This document shows, one piece after another, positions 43,698-53,567 of a stretch of DNA of 64,000 nucleotides. Position 1 is the stretch's first letter. Every line of letters starts with the position of its first letter. Both the position numbers and the translations under genes were made by a program. The notes below the pieces were generated by a model. It made no database searches. It was not told the origin of the DNA and worked only from the letters and a program-made list of their open reading frames with translations. The DNA comes from Hyphomicrobiales bacterium (GTDB taxonomy: Bacteria; Pseudomonadota; Alphaproteobacteria; Rhizobiales; Rhizobiaceae): assembly GCA_017305935.1 (NCBI GenBank), contig JAFKJU010000009.1:1-64000 (forward strand), read 5' to 3'.

Positions 43698-46052
43698 CTA
43701 TCCTTTCCTGTCCTTCTTCAGCCGTTCGATGGCCATCAGCACCCGTTCCGGCGTCGCCGGCGCATCGAGGCGCGGGCAGACCGTGTGATCGGCGACACTC
43801 GCCACCGCATCCGACAGCGCATGCAGCACGGCAAGGCCGAGCGGCAGCGGCGGCTCGCCCACCGCCTTGGACCGGTGGATCGTCGGCTCGTAGGCCTCCG
43901 ACCAATCGGTCAGCGCCACATTGAAGATTTTCGGGCGGTCCGAGGCAAGCGGGATCTTATAGGTCGAGGGCGCATGGGTGCGCAGCCGCCCCTTGCCGTC
44001 CCACCACAGTTCCTCGGTCGTCAGCCAGCCCATGCCCTGGATGAAGCCGCCCTCGATCTGGCCGATATCGATGATCTTGTTCAAGGAACGGCCGGTATCG
44101 TGGAGGATGTCGGTGCGCTCGACCACATATTCGCCGGTCAGCGTATCGACCGAGACTTCCGAGCAGGCCGCGCCATAGGCATAATAATAGAAGGCATGGC
44201 CGCGCCCCTTCGAGCGATCCCAATGGATCTTCGGCGTCTTGTAGAAACCGGCGGCCGAAAGCTGGACGCGGGCGATATAGGCCTTCTTCACCAGATCGTT
44301 GAACGGGATCTCCGTCTCGCCGATGCGCACCCGGTTCGGCAGGAAGATCACGGCTTCGCGCGGCACCTGCCAGGTTTCGGCGGCGAAGGCGATCAGCCGC
44401 TGCTTGATCTGGCGGGCGGCATCCTGCGCCGCCATGCCGTTGAGATCGGCGCCGGAGGAGGCGGCGGTCGGCGAGGTGTTCGGCACCTTGGCCGTGGTCG
44501 TCGCGGTGATTTTCACCCGCTCCAGATCGATCTGGAATTCCTCCGCCACCACCTGCGCCACCTTCAGGTGCAGGCCCTGGCCCATTTCCGTGCCGCCATG
44601 GTTCATGTGGACGGAACCGTCGGTATAGACATGCACCAGCGCGCCGGCCTGGTTGGATTCGGTCTTGGTGAAGGAAATGCCGAATTTCACCGGCGTCAGC
44701 GCCAGCCCGCGCTTGACGACGCGGCTTTTCGCGTTGAATTCGGCAATCGCCTTGCGGCGGCCGGCATAATCGGCGCTGGTCTCAAGCTCGGCGACGATGC
44801 GCTGGATGATGCAATCCTCGACCTTCTGGTGATAGGGCGTGACGTTACGCTCGCCCTCGACGCCCATGGCGTCATAGAAATTCAGCTTGCGGATATCGAG
44901 CGGATCCTTGCCGACCGCAAACGCCACCTCATCGATGACCCGCTCGGCGCCGACCATGCCCTGCGGCCCCCCGAAACCGCGAAAGGCGGTGTTGGAAACC
45001 GTGTTGGTATAAAGCGGCGCCGATTTCGCATGCACATGCGGGAAGAAATAGGCGTTGTCGCAATGGAACAGGGCGCGGTCGCCGACCGGGCCGGAGAGAT
45101 CGGCGGAAAAGCCGGCACGAAGGGCAAACGTGTAATCCACCGCCAGAATGCGGCCCTCGTCGTCGAAGCCGACATCGTAATCGATGGCGAAATCATGCCG
45201 TTTGCCGGTCGCCACCATGTCCTCGTCGCGGTCGAGCCGGACTTTCACGGCGCGGTTCAGCTTCTTGGCGGCGATGGCGGCAAGGGCCGCGCATTGGTTC
45301 GCCTGCGTTTCCTTGCCGCCGAAGCCGCCGCCCATGCGGCGCACTTCCACGGTCACGGCATGGCTTGGCACGCCGAGCGCATGGGCGATCATATGCTGCG
45401 TTTCGCTCGGCCCCTGCGTCGAGCAATGGACGAGCACCTCGTCATCCTCGCCGGGCACGGCAAGCGACACCTGTCCTTCGAGATAAAAATGGTCCTGGCC
45501 GCCGAGCCGCATGCGGCCTTTCACCCGGCGCGGCGCGGTTTCGAGCGCGCCGGCCGTATCGCCGCGCTTCAGCGTCAGCGGCGTGAAGACCTGCCGATGC
45601 GTTTTGACGTCGAGATCCCAGATGTCGATATCGGCCGGCAGCTCCTCATATTCGATCCTGGCGAGACGCGCGGCGCGGCGGGCCTGTTCGCGGGTTTCGG
45701 CAATCACGCAAAAAATCGGCTGGCCGTGGAATTGCACCTTGCCTTCGGCCAGCACCGGGTCGTCGTTCATGCCGGACGGCGAGATGTCGTTGACGCCGGG
45801 AATATCCGCGCAGGTCAGCACATCGACGACGCCGGGGGCGGCGCGCACGGCGTCGAGATCGACGGATTTCAAAATGCCGTGGGCGACGGTGGAAAGGCCG
45901 AGGCCGGCATGCAGCGTGCCGGCGGGCTCGGTGATGTCGTCGATATAGACGGCGGTGCCGGCCACATGCTTGTGCGCCGAGTCATGGCGCGGGCTGGAAT
46001 GGACGCCGCCGGTGATGGTTTCCGCCGTGAGATCGGTCATATGCTTGTTCAT
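43698..46052 (-). CDS. xdhB: Xanthine dehydrogenase, molybdenum-binding subunit
   Basis: This 784-residue catalytic subunit hydroxylates hypoxanthine and xanthine to urate at the molybdenum cofactor. It shows the N-terminal AldOxase part (GTAVYIDDI, FHGQPIFCVIAETREQARRAA), then the Mo-binding stretch with VRRMGGGFGGKE, TAFRGFGGPQGM and NHGGTEMGQGLHLKVAQVVA, and the active-site Glu in RSKAVGEPPLPLG near the C-terminus. The Arg in AFRGFG is a known substrate residue. It lies three bases after xdhA. Length and motifs are complete. The ATG at 46052 (MNKHM) and one at 46040 are both possible. Confidence 0.95.
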   Translation of the reverse strand: MNKHMTDLTAETITGGVHSSPRHDSAHKHVAGTAVYIDDITEPAGTLHAGLGLSTVAHGILKSVDLDAVRAAPGVVDVLTCADIPGVNDISPSGMNDDPVLAEGKVQFHGQPIFCVIAETREQARRAARLARIEYEELPADIDIWDLDVKTHRQVFTPLTLKRGDTAGALETAPRRVKGRMRLGGQDHFYLEGQVSLAVPGEDDEVLVHCSTQGPSETQHMIAHALGVPSHAVTVEVRRMGGGFGGKETQANQCAALAAIAAKKLNRAVKVRLDRDEDMVATGKRHDFAIDYDVGFDDEGRILAVDYTFALRAGFSADLSGPVGDRALFHCDNAYFFPHVHAKSAPLYTNTVSNTAFRGFGGPQGMVGAERVIDEVAFAVGKDPLDIRKLNFYDAMGVEGERNVTPYHQKVEDCIIQRIVAELETSADYAGRRKAIAEFNAKSRVVKRGLALTPVKFGISFTKTESNQAGALVHVYTDGSVHMNHGGTEMGQGLHLKVAQVVAEEFQIDLERVKITATTTAKVPNTSPTAASSGADLNGMAAQDAARQIKQRLIAFAAETWQVPREAVIFLPNRVRIGETEIPFNDLVKKAYIARVQLSAAGFYKTPKIHWDRSKGRGHAFYYYAYGAACSEVSVDTLTGEYVVERTDILHDTGRSLNKIIDIGQIEGGFIQGMGWLTTEELWWDGKGRLRTHAPSTYKIPLASDRPKIFNVALTDWSEAYEPTIHRSKAVGEPPLPLGLAVLHALSDAVASVADHTVCPRLDAPATPERVLMAIERLKKDRKG

Positions 46053-46055
46053 GGC

Positions 46056-47540
46056 TCACGCAGCCTCGTATCTGGACACCTGCGCAGGTGCCGCGTTCGA
46101 CGTCGTTTCCAGATAGAAACGCAGGAGAAGGTTTTTGGCGACCAGCGCCCGGTAATCGGCGGTGGCGCGCATGTCGGTCAGCGGCGAAAAATCTTGCGGA
46201 TATTTTTCCATCGCCGCTTCCACCGTCGCTTCCGTCCAGGGCTGGCCGAGAAGAGCGGCCTCTACCGCCAAGGCCCGCTTCGGCGTCGCCGCCATGCCGC
46301 CATAGGCGATGCAGATGGAAGCCACCGTGCCATCGTCCGCCAGCGTCATGCGCAACGCGCCGAGCGTCGCGGTAATGTCCTCGTCGCGGCGCTTGGTCAC
46401 CTTGTAGACGGCAAAATGTTCGTCTTGCGCCGGGATCGGGATATGGACGGCCTCGACGAATTCGCCGGGCTGGCGGTCCTGCTTGCCATAGGCGATGAAG
46501 AAATCCTGCAGGGGAATGGTGCGCCGCGCCTTACCCTTGCGCAAGGTCAGCGTCGCGCCAAGGGCAATCAGCGCCGGCGGCGTGTCGCCGATCGGCGAGC
46601 CATTGGCGATGTTGCCGCCGATGGTGCCCATGTTGCGCACCTGCTGGCCGCCGATGCGGGCGATCAGCGGGCCGAGCGCCGGGATATGCTGCCCCAGCGT
46701 GTCGATGGCCTCGGAATAGGTGACGCCGGCGCCGATGGTAACAGCGCCGTCTTTCACCGAAATGGATTTCAACTCGTCCAGCCCGGCGATGAAGATGACG
46801 GGCGAGATATCGCGCATATGCTTGGTGACCCACAGGCCGACATCGGTGGAACCGGCGACGATGGTGGCAGTCGGCGAAGCCTCCAGCAGATCGGCGAAAT
46901 CGTCGAGCCCGGCCGGCACCACGAGGCGGTGTTTGCCTGCGCCGATCTCGACACGGGCGCCATCCTTCAATGCCTTGAGACGGGCGATCATCGTTTCGCG
47001 CTCGGAAAGCAGCGGATCCTTGTCCGTGCCGCCATAGCTGGAAATGGCCCGCGCTGCGCGCAGGATCGGCTCATAGCCGGTGCAACGACAGAGATTGCCC
47101 TGCAGCGCCGTCTCGATCTGCCGGTCGTCCGGGTTCGGCGTCTGCATCCACAGGCCATAGAGCGACATGACGAAGCCCGGCGTGCAGAAGCCGCATTGCG
47201 AACCGTGGAAATCCACCATCGCCTGCTGCACGGGATGCAGATGCCCGTCTTTCGCCGCGAGATGCTCGACCGTCACCACATGACAGCCATCCAGCGAGCC
47301 GAGGAAGCGGATACAGGCATTGACGCCCTCATAGACGAGGCCGCCATCGGGCGTCAGGCGTCCGACAAGCACGGAGCAGGCGCCGCAATCGCCCTCGGCG
47401 CAGCCTTCCTTGGTGCCCTTCAGCGCGCGCGAAAGGCGCAGCCAGTCGAGCAGCGTCTGGTCGGGCGCGACATCGGTCAGCGTGACGTCGCGGCCGTTGA
47501 GGATGAAACGAAGATGCGAGCGGACGGCGGCGTCTGCCAT
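46056..47540 (-). CDS. xdhA: Xanthine dehydrogenase, iron-sulfur/FAD subunit
   Basis: This 494-residue subunit passes electrons from the molybdenum site to NAD. Its N-terminal domain has two [2Fe-2S] clusters: plant-type GCAEGDCGAC and the second-domain CGFCTPG with CRCTGY. The FAD-binding domain has ATIVAGSTDVGLWV and TIGGNIANGSPIGDTPP. The C-terminal domain is the CO-dehydrogenase flavoprotein type. All cluster cysteines are present. It is three bases after uraH, so uraH and xdhABC form one operon. Its start (MADAAVRSHLRFILNGRDV) is standard for the family. Confidence 0.95.
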   Translation of the reverse strand: MADAAVRSHLRFILNGRDVTLTDVAPDQTLLDWLRLSRALKGTKEGCAEGDCGACSVLVGRLTPDGGLVYEGVNACIRFLGSLDGCHVVTVEHLAAKDGHLHPVQQAMVDFHGSQCGFCTPGFVMSLYGLWMQTPNPDDRQIETALQGNLCRCTGYEPILRAARAISSYGGTDKDPLLSERETMIARLKALKDGARVEIGAGKHRLVVPAGLDDFADLLEASPTATIVAGSTDVGLWVTKHMRDISPVIFIAGLDELKSISVKDGAVTIGAGVTYSEAIDTLGQHIPALGPLIARIGGQQVRNMGTIGGNIANGSPIGDTPPALIALGATLTLRKGKARRTIPLQDFFIAYGKQDRQPGEFVEAVHIPIPAQDEHFAVYKVTKRRDEDITATLGALRMTLADDGTVASICIAYGGMAATPKRALAVEAALLGQPWTEATVEAAMEKYPQDFSPLTDMRATADYRALVAKNLLLRFYLETTSNAAPAQVSRYEAA

Positions 47541-47543
47541 GGC

Positions 47544-47909
47544 TTAGCTCCCGCGATAGGTGGAATAGCTGTAGGGCGAGACGAGCAGCGGCACATGGTA
47601 ATGCGCGCCCTCGTCGGCAAGGCCGAAACGGATCGGGATGACATCGAGGAACATCGGCCCCTCGCCGGTGCGGCCGAGATAATCGCCGGCATGGAAACGC
47701 AGCTCATAGATGCCGGATTTCATCGTCTCGCCGGACAGCAGCGGCGCGTCGCAGCGGCCGTCGTCATTGGTCTCGACCGACTTGACCAGCAGCAGGGCAT
47801 CGCCCTCGACCCGGTAGAGATCGACGCGCAGCCCCCCGGCCGGCTTGCCGAGCGTGGTATCGAGCACATGAGTCGTCAGCCGACCGCCCGTTTGCGATTG
47901 AGAATGCAT
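47544..47909 (-). CDS. uraH: 5-hydroxyisourate hydrolase
   Basis: This 121-residue transthyretin-like enzyme opens the ring of 5-hydroxyisourate, the product of PuuD. It has both family signatures: [14 protein letters not shown] near the N-terminus and [18 protein letters not shown] at the C-terminus, with the catalytic His residues and YRGS end intact. GGGAGGAAAACGC precedes the ATG at 47909. It leads the xdhABC operon and is divergent from puuE. The protein lacks a signal peptide, so it is cytoplasmic. Confidence 0.96.
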   Translation of the reverse strand: MHSQSQTGGRLTTHVLDTTLGKPAGGLRVDLYRVEGDALLLVKSVETNDDGRCDAPLLSGETMKSGIYELRFHAGDYLGRTGEGPMFLDVIPIRFGLADEGAHYHVPLLVSPYSYSTYRGS

Positions 47910-48074
47910 GCGTTTTCCTCCCGAACGTAGCGCTCCTGCATCCACTATCCGCCACCCCCTTACCACTGAAAAGCCGCAGGTATCGTGGGAGACTTTCAAA
48001 TTTTCCAAGGGGAATGGCGCGCGCGATTTATGGGTTAGAAATTTGCCATCGATCAGGTCTGGAGGAGCATTCCC

Positions 48075-49493
48075 ATGCGATATTGCCGCGACATGCACGG
48101 CTATGGACAAACGCCGCCCAAGGCCGCCTGGCCCGGCGAGGCGCGCGTCGCCGTGCAATTCGTGCTGAACTACGAGGAGGGCGGCGAAAACTGCGTGCTG
48201 CATGGCGATGCGGCATCGGAAGCCTTCCTCTCCGAAATCGTCGGCGCCGCGCAATGGCCGGGCCAGCGCCACTGGAACATGGAATCCATCTACGAATACG
48301 GCGCCCGCGCCGGCTTCTGGCGCCTGCACCGGCTGCTGACGGAAAAGGACGTGCCGGTCACCGTCTACGGCGTCGCCACCGCCCTGCAGCGTTCGCCGGC
48401 GCAAGTGGCGGCGATGATCGAGGCCGGCTGGGAAATCGCCTCGCATGGCCTGAAATGGGTCGAGCACAAGGACATGCCGGCCGAAGAGGAACGCGCCGCC
48501 ATCGCCGAGGCGATCCGCCTGCACACGCTGGTGACCGGCGAACGCCCGCGCGGCTGGTATACCGGCCGCTGTTCGGTCAACACAGTCGATCTCGTGACCG
48601 AGGCCGGCGGCTTCGACTATATCTCCGACACCTATTCCGACGACCTGCCCTACTGGGTTGAGCACAAGGGCAGGCAGCAGCTGATCATTCCCTATACGCT
48701 CGACGTCAACGACATGCGTTTCGCCACGCCGCAAGGCTTCAACAGCGGCGACCAGTTCTTCAGCTACCTCAAGGATTCCTTCGACGCGCTTTATGCCGAA
48801 GGCGCGGCCGGCAGCCCGAAGATGATGTCGATCGGCCTGCATTGCCGGTTGATCGGCCGCCCCGGCCGCGTCATGGCGCTGGCCCGCTTCATCGATTACA
48901 TCCAGAGCCACGACAAGGTGTGGATCCCCCGCCGCGTCGATATCGCCGAGCATTGGGCGAAGACCCATCCGCCGCACCCCTTGGCCGAGCGCCCGTCGCA
49001 AATGTCGGAAGAGACCTTCGTCGAGCGTTTCGGCGGCATCTTCGAGCATTCCGACTGGATCGCGCGGCGCGCCTTTGCCGGCGAGCTTTCACCCGCCAAC
49101 GATACCGCCATCGGCCTTGCGGCGGCGCTGACCTTCCAGTTCCGCGCCGCCAGCGACGAACAGCGCCTCGGCGTGCTCGTCGCCCATCCGGATCTCGCCG
49201 GCAAGCTGGCGGCGGCGAAACGCCTGACGGCAAGCTCCACCGAGGAACAGGCCTCCGCCGGCCTCGATGCGCTGACCGACGACGAGCGCGCCCGATTTAC
49301 GGAACTCAACGAAAGCTATGTGAAGAAATTCGGCTTCCCGTTCATCATCGCCGTGCGCGACAATACCAAGGCCAGCATCCTCGCCGCCTTCGAGACCCGC
49401 ATCGCCAACGATCGCGACACCGAATTCGCCACCGCCTGCAAGCAGGTCGAGCGCATCGCATTGCTGCGGTTGAAAGCGCTGCTGCCGAACTGA
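48075..49493 (+). CDS. puuE: Bifunctional allantoinase (PuuE) / OHCU decarboxylase
   Basis: This 472-residue protein joins two enzymes. The N-terminal part (about 1-300) is PuuE, a polysaccharide-deacetylase-fold allantoinase ([63 protein letters not shown]). The C-terminal part (about 310-472) is 2-oxo-4-hydroxy-4-carboxy-5-ureidoimidazoline decarboxylase, with [26 protein letters not shown], the Glu in [11 protein letters not shown] and [13 protein letters not shown]. So it carries out both the OHCU to allantoin and the allantoin to allantoate steps. GGAGGAG lies seven bases before the ATG. Such fusions are known in alphaproteobacteria. It is divergent from uraH-xdhABC. Confidence 0.94.
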   Translation: MRYCRDMHGYGQTPPKAAWPGEARVAVQFVLNYEEGGENCVLHGDAASEAFLSEIVGAAQWPGQRHWNMESIYEYGARAGFWRLHRLLTEKDVPVTVYGVATALQRSPAQVAAMIEAGWEIASHGLKWVEHKDMPAEEERAAIAEAIRLHTLVTGERPRGWYTGRCSVNTVDLVTEAGGFDYISDTYSDDLPYWVEHKGRQQLIIPYTLDVNDMRFATPQGFNSGDQFFSYLKDSFDALYAEGAAGSPKMMSIGLHCRLIGRPGRVMALARFIDYIQSHDKVWIPRRVDIAEHWAKTHPPHPLAERPSQMSEETFVERFGGIFEHSDWIARRAFAGELSPANDTAIGLAAALTFQFRAASDEQRLGVLVAHPDLAGKLAAAKRLTASSTEEQASAGLDALTDDERARFTELNESYVKKFGFPFIIAVRDNTKASILAAFETRIANDRDTEFATACKQVERIALLRLKALLPN

Positions 49494-49605
49494 GACCATA
49501 GATCCGGCCGGTGCCTGGGGGCCTCCCCTCCCCATCGCATCGGCCAACGCATCGAGCATCCGTCAAAAGCCGGATCGTCCGGCATTTTTTTCAAGGGAGG
49601 AAGAC

Positions 49606-50091
49606 ATGAAGACCATCGAGATCAGGCCGCTGACCCGCGCGGCATTCGCGCCTTTCGGTCAGGTGATCGAGCAGGACGGCGCGCAGAATTTTCCGATCAA
49701 TGCCGGCAAATGCACCCGCTACCACGACCTCGCCCGTATCGAGACGACGGGCGACAAGGCCAGGCCGATGATCAGCCTGCTGCGCGGCGAGCCCTATCCC
49801 CTGCCGCTGGAGCTGAAGATGGTCGAGCGCCATCCGCTCGGCAGCCAGGCCTTCATTCCGCTCGGCGACAGCGCCTTCCTCGTCGTCGTCGCCGAGGAGA
49901 CCGAAAACGGCCCCGCCGACCCCATCGCCTTTCGCACCGCCCCCGGCCAGGGCGTCAACATCGCCCGCAACGTCTGGCATGGAATCCTCACCCCCCTCGA
50001 CACCACCTCCGACTTCGCCGTCATCGACCGCGGCGGCGAGGGCGTGAACCTGGAGGAGCATTTTTACGCGGAATCGTTTTTGATCCGCTGA
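49606..50091 (+). CDS. allA: Ureidoglycolate lyase
   Basis: This 161-residue cupin-like enzyme splits ureidoglycolate into glyoxylate and urea. The family pattern is complete: IEIRPLTRAAFAPFGQVIEQDG, the middle LKMVERHPLGSQAFIPL, then NIARNVWHGILTPL and DFAVIDRGGEGVNLEEHFY. The ATG has AAGGGAGGAAG upstream. It is 112 bp behind puuE on the same strand and probably co-transcribed. It feeds glyoxylate to gcl. A tandem palindromic block follows. Confidence 0.94.
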   Translation: MKTIEIRPLTRAAFAPFGQVIEQDGAQNFPINAGKCTRYHDLARIETTGDKARPMISLLRGEPYPLPLELKMVERHPLGSQAFIPLGDSAFLVVVAEETENGPADPIAFRTAPGQGVNIARNVWHGILTPLDTTSDFAVIDRGGEGVNLEEHFYAESFLIR

Positions 50092-50120
50092 GGTTTCAGG
50101 AAGAAAGAGACCGAACAAGA

Positions 50121-50510
50121 GCCGCGTCATCGACGCGGCCCTTATGCTTTTGGCAAGCCCTCTCCACAACCCCGACGTCATCCTCGGCCTCGTGCCGAGG
50201 ATCTACCAATATCTCGCAAAATCAATAGGTTACAGATTATCGGGACAGGCCTAGGCATGACGGAAGAGAGAACTCATAAACACCAAAAGGGCCGCGCTCA
50301 TCACGCGGCCCTCAGCTTGTTGACAAACTGCCACCCTCTCCACGACGTCATCCTCGGGCTCGTCCCGAGGATCTGCCTGCGCCTACCAAGCCATTGACGA
50401 TAAAGGACATATCCGACGTGCTTAGATGCTCGGCACAAGGCCGAGCATGACGAAAGAGAGGTTTTCGGCTTTTTGTCAGCAGCCTGAGGGCCGCGCTCGT
50501 CACGCGGCCC
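50121..50510. repeat. Tandem block of palindromic (REP-like) elements
   Basis: The 443-bp gap between allA and the permease gene has no gene but two and a bit copies of one compound unit. Each opens with a GCCGCG(C/T)-type hairpin: 50121-50139, 50289-50311 and 50488-50510. Next is ACGTCATCCTCGG with a perfect stem around CTCGT (50180-50202 and 50350-50372), and then GCATGACGGAAGAGAG or GCATGACGAAAGAGAG. The second copy also has ATGCTCGG/CCGAGCAT (50426-50448). The hairpin nearest the permease stop may end transcription of the convergent genes. Confidence 0.78.
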
Positions 50511-50534
50511 TTTCCCATTCTCGATCCGAAACCC

Positions 50535-51827
50535 TTACTCCGCGAAAAACGCGAAGCGGATGACGAACAGGATGGCGACGATCAGGGTCGCCGGGTGAAT
50601 CTGTCGCCATTTGCCGGTGAACAGCTTGAGCACGACATAGCTGACGAAGCCGAAGGCGAGGCCGTTGGCGATCGAATAGGTGAAGGGCATGGCGAGCGCG
50701 GTGAGCGCGGCCGGCGCCGCATCCGTCAGGTCGTCCCAGTCGATTTCCGTCAGTTCGCGCATCATCAGGCCGGCGACGTAGAGCAGCGCCGGCGCGGTCG
50801 CATAGGTCGGCACGGAGCCGGCCAGCGGCGAGATGAACAGGGCGGCCAGGAACAGGATGGCGACGGTGAACGCGGTGAGCCCGGTGCGCCCTCCCGCCTG
50901 CACGCCGGATGCGCTTTCGACATAGGCGGTGGTGCTGCTGGTGCCCATCAGCGAGCCGGCGACGATCGCCGCGCTATCGGCGAGCAAGGCCCGGCCCAGG
51001 CGGCTCTTTTCGCCCTCGCGGATCAGGTTGGCGCGCTTGGCGACGCCGATCAGCGTGCCCGTGGCGTCGAAGACCTCGACGAGCACGAAGACGAGGATGA
51101 CATGCAGCAGGCCGCCATGCAGCGCGCCGACGATATCGAGTTGCAGGAAGGTCGGCATGATCGACGGCGGGGCCGAGACGACGCCGCGAAACTCGCTGAC
51201 GCCGAAGATCCACGAGAGAACGGTGACGACGAGGATGCCGATCAGGATCGCCCCGCGGATGCGCAGCGAATCCATCACCGCGATGACCAGGAAACCGAGG
51301 ATGGCGAGCAGCGTGCCGGTGGCCTTGAGGTCGCCGAGGCCGACCAGCGTCGCCGGATTGTCGACGACGATGCCGGCATTCTTCAGCGCGATGATGCCGA
51401 GGAACAGGCCGATGCCGGCGGCAATCGCGCTGCGCAGCGAATGCGGAATGCCGGCGATCAGCCAGCTTCTGACGCCCGTCACCGTCAGCAAAACGAAGAT
51501 CATGCCGGAGATGAACACCGCGCCCAGCGCCTGCTGCCAGGTGAAGCCGAGCGCCGCGACGACGGTGAAGGCGAAGAAGGCGTTCAGCCCCATGCCCGGC
51601 GCCATGCCGATCGGCCAATTGGCCACAAGGCCCATGATCAGCGAGCCCAGCGCCGCCGCCAGACAGGTGGCGACGAAGACCGCATCCCGGTCCATGCCTG
51701 TCGTCGACAGGATGTCCGGATTGACGAAGATGATATAGGACATGGTGAGAAAGGTCGTCAGACCCGCCACCACTTCGGTACGCACGGACGTGCCGTGCTC
51801 ACTCAGCCTGAAAAGCCGTTCAAACAT
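50535..51827 (-). CDS. Purine permease, AzgA/GhxP type (NCS2 superfamily)
   Basis: This 430-residue inner-membrane transporter has 12-14 hydrophobic segments. It matches the adenine/guanine/hypoxanthine (AzgA) branch by its start (RTEVVAGLTTFLTMSYIIFVNPDIL), by GMAPGMGLNAFFAFT, by VEVFDATGTLIGVAKRANL and by MGTSSTTAYVESASGVQAGGRTGLTA. It likely imports guanine or hypoxanthine by proton symport, feeding guaD and xdhABC. The start at 51827 has GGGGAGGAATT upstream. It is convergent with allA, across the repeat block. Confidence 0.93.
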   Translation of the reverse strand: MFERLFRLSEHGTSVRTEVVAGLTTFLTMSYIIFVNPDILSTTGMDRDAVFVATCLAAALGSLIMGLVANWPIGMAPGMGLNAFFAFTVVAALGFTWQQALGAVFISGMIFVLLTVTGVRSWLIAGIPHSLRSAIAAGIGLFLGIIALKNAGIVVDNPATLVGLGDLKATGTLLAILGFLVIAVMDSLRIRGAILIGILVVTVLSWIFGVSEFRGVVSAPPSIMPTFLQLDIVGALHGGLLHVILVFVLVEVFDATGTLIGVAKRANLIREGEKSRLGRALLADSAAIVAGSLMGTSSTTAYVESASGVQAGGRTGLTAFTVAILFLAALFISPLAGSVPTYATAPALLYVAGLMMRELTEIDWDDLTDAAPAALTALAMPFTYSIANGLAFGFVSYVVLKLFTGKWRQIHPATLIVAILFVIRFAFFAE

Positions 51828-52067
51828 AATTCCTCCCCTGGTCGGCCGTTTTCATGAGCCGCCCGCACGAATGACCGGCCCGCCGCTCCTCCAGCGATCG
51901 GTCCGTTCGCGGATGTTTCCGCCCCTGCCGGCGCCGGACCCGAAGGCCGCGACGCAATCACAGTTTCGTCATACTGCGCATTCCCGTCCTCGCGCGCCAG
52001 AGCACGATTGCCGTGGATTTGAGCGAAACTCTTTCACGATTCGCCGGCCGAACTGCCCATCTCTATC

Positions 52068-52100
52068 GTGCGATAATCGAACAAAGTAGCGATATCGCAC
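52068..52100. promoter_or_regulatory. PcaR/PcaU-like dyad before pcaF
   Basis: GTGCGATA (52068-52075) and TATCGCAC (52093-52100) are perfect inverted repeats. The first 15 bases, GTGCGATAATCGAAC, read on the other strand differ by one base from GTTCGATAATCGCAC, which I recall as the box bound by IclR-type PcaR. The rest of the 429-bp gap 51828-52256 holds the decayed palindrome at 52167 and no gene that I can support. Confidence 0.5.
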
Positions 52101-52166
52101 AAATCGATTGCGACCGGCATCGCTGCAAATTATCTCCTGTCTCGCAAGCGGCATGGATATTTTCCG

Positions 52167-52208
52167 CATGAGGGCGCGCAAACCGCTTCGCGCTTCTGCC
52201 GAAATGCT
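52167..52208. repeat. Decayed 44-bp palindrome, copy 4
   Basis: GCAT and AAATGC ends remain around AAACCGCTTCGCGCTTCTGCC, but the arm pairing is largely lost. The core AAACCGCTTC matches the intact copies. It lies about 50 bp before pcaF. Confidence 0.5.
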
Positions 52209-52256
52209 TTAAACATAAAGCATCACCCGGCCGCGCTGGGCGCCTGTGAGGAGACG

Positions 52257-53462
52257 ATGATGACGGAAGCCTTTATCTGCGACTATATCCGCACGCCGAT
52301 CGGCCGCTTCGGCGGCGCGCTGTCTTCGGTGCGCGCGGACGATCTCGCGGCGGTGCCGCTCAAGGCGCTGATGGCGCGCAACCCGAATGTCGACTGGGAA
52401 GCGGTCGACGACGCCATCCTCGGCTGCGCCAACCAGGCGGGCGAGGACAATCGCAACGTGGCGCGCATGGCCGTGCTGCTCGCCGGCCTGCCGATCGCCG
52501 TCTCCGGCACGACGATCAATCGTCTCTGCGGCTCAGGCATGGATGCCGTGATCGCCGCCGCCCGCGCCATCAAGGCGGGCGAGGCCGAGCTGATGATCGC
52601 TGGCGGCGTCGAGAGCATGAGCCGCGCCCCCTTCGTCATGCCCAAGGCCGAGACCGCCTTTTCCCGCGCCGCCGAGATCCACGACACCACCATCGGCTGG
52701 CGTTTTGTCAATCCGCTGATGAAGGCGCAATACGGCATCGATTCCATGCCGGAAACCGGCGAAAACGTTGCCGAGGACTATCATGTCAGCCGCGAGGACC
52801 AGGATCTGTTCGCCGTGCGCTCGCAGGCGAAGGCGGCAGCCGCGCAAGCCAACGGCCGGCTGGCGAAGGAAATCACCCCGGTGACCATCCCGCAGCGCAA
52901 GGGCGACGCCATTGTCGTCGAGCGCGACGAGCATCCGCGCGCCACCACCGTGGAGGCCTTGGCCAAGCTCGGCACGCCCTTCCGCAAGGGGGGCACGGTG
53001 ACCGCCGGCAACGCCTCCGGCGTCAATGACGGCGCCGCCGGCCTGATCATCGCCTCGGAAGCGGCGGCGAAGAAGCACGGCCTCACCCCCATCGCCCGCA
53101 TCCTCGGCGGCGCCACGGCGGGCGTTGCCCCGCGCATCATGGGCATCGGCCCGGCCCCCGCCTCGCAAAAACTCATGGCCCGCCTGAACCTGACCCCGGC
53201 CGATTTCGACGTCATCGAGCTCAACGAAGCCTTCGCCTCGCAAGGGTTGGCGACGCTGCGCCTGCTCGGCATCGCCGACGACGACCCCCGCGTCAACATC
53301 AACGGCGGCGCCATCGCGCTCGGCCATCCGCTCGGCATGTCCGGCGCCCGCATCGCCGGCACCGCCGCCCTGCAACTGGCCGAAACCGCCGGCCGCCGCT
53401 CGCTCTCGACCATGTGCATCGGTGTGGGTCAGGGGATTGCGCTGGCGCTGGAACGGGTTTGA
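52257..53462 (+). CDS. pcaF: Beta-ketoadipyl-CoA thiolase (PcaF type)
   Basis: This 401-residue thiolase has the nucleophilic Cys in INRLCGSGMDAV, the region GGVESMSRAPFVM, the catalytic His in GGAIALGHPLGMSGARI and the second Cys in TMCIGVGQGIAL. The start (AFICDYIRTPIGRFGGALSSVRADDLAA) and length match PcaF, which cleaves beta-ketoadipyl-CoA to succinyl-CoA and acetyl-CoA in aromatic catabolism. Either ATG at 52257 or 52260 may be used, after GAGGAG. No pcaIJ is adjacent, so the CoA-transferase must lie elsewhere. A general acetyl-CoA acetyltransferase role cannot be excluded. Confidence 0.87.
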   Translation: MMTEAFICDYIRTPIGRFGGALSSVRADDLAAVPLKALMARNPNVDWEAVDDAILGCANQAGEDNRNVARMAVLLAGLPIAVSGTTINRLCGSGMDAVIAAARAIKAGEAELMIAGGVESMSRAPFVMPKAETAFSRAAEIHDTTIGWRFVNPLMKAQYGIDSMPETGENVAEDYHVSREDQDLFAVRSQAKAAAAQANGRLAKEITPVTIPQRKGDAIVVERDEHPRATTVEALAKLGTPFRKGGTVTAGNASGVNDGAAGLIIASEAAAKKHGLTPIARILGGATAGVAPRIMGIGPAPASQKLMARLNLTPADFDVIELNEAFASQGLATLRLLGIADDDPRVNINGGAIALGHPLGMSGARIAGTAALQLAETAGRRSLSTMCIGVGQGIALALERV

Positions 53463-53567
53463 TTGCAGGGTAATGCGTTGCGCGCCGATTGGCGCGCGAC
53501 GGCCATGCCGCCGGCTTTTCGCCGGCCGCGCCCCATGCGATACTGCCTCTCGAAACGGGAGTTGCGC

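Noticed and set aside
42459-47930. A 1823-codon open frame on the plus strand opposite uraH-xdhABC
   Set aside because: It is antisense to genes with full catalytic motifs, has an atypical His/Arg/Gly-rich product and no ribosome site; a by-product of GC-rich codon bias.
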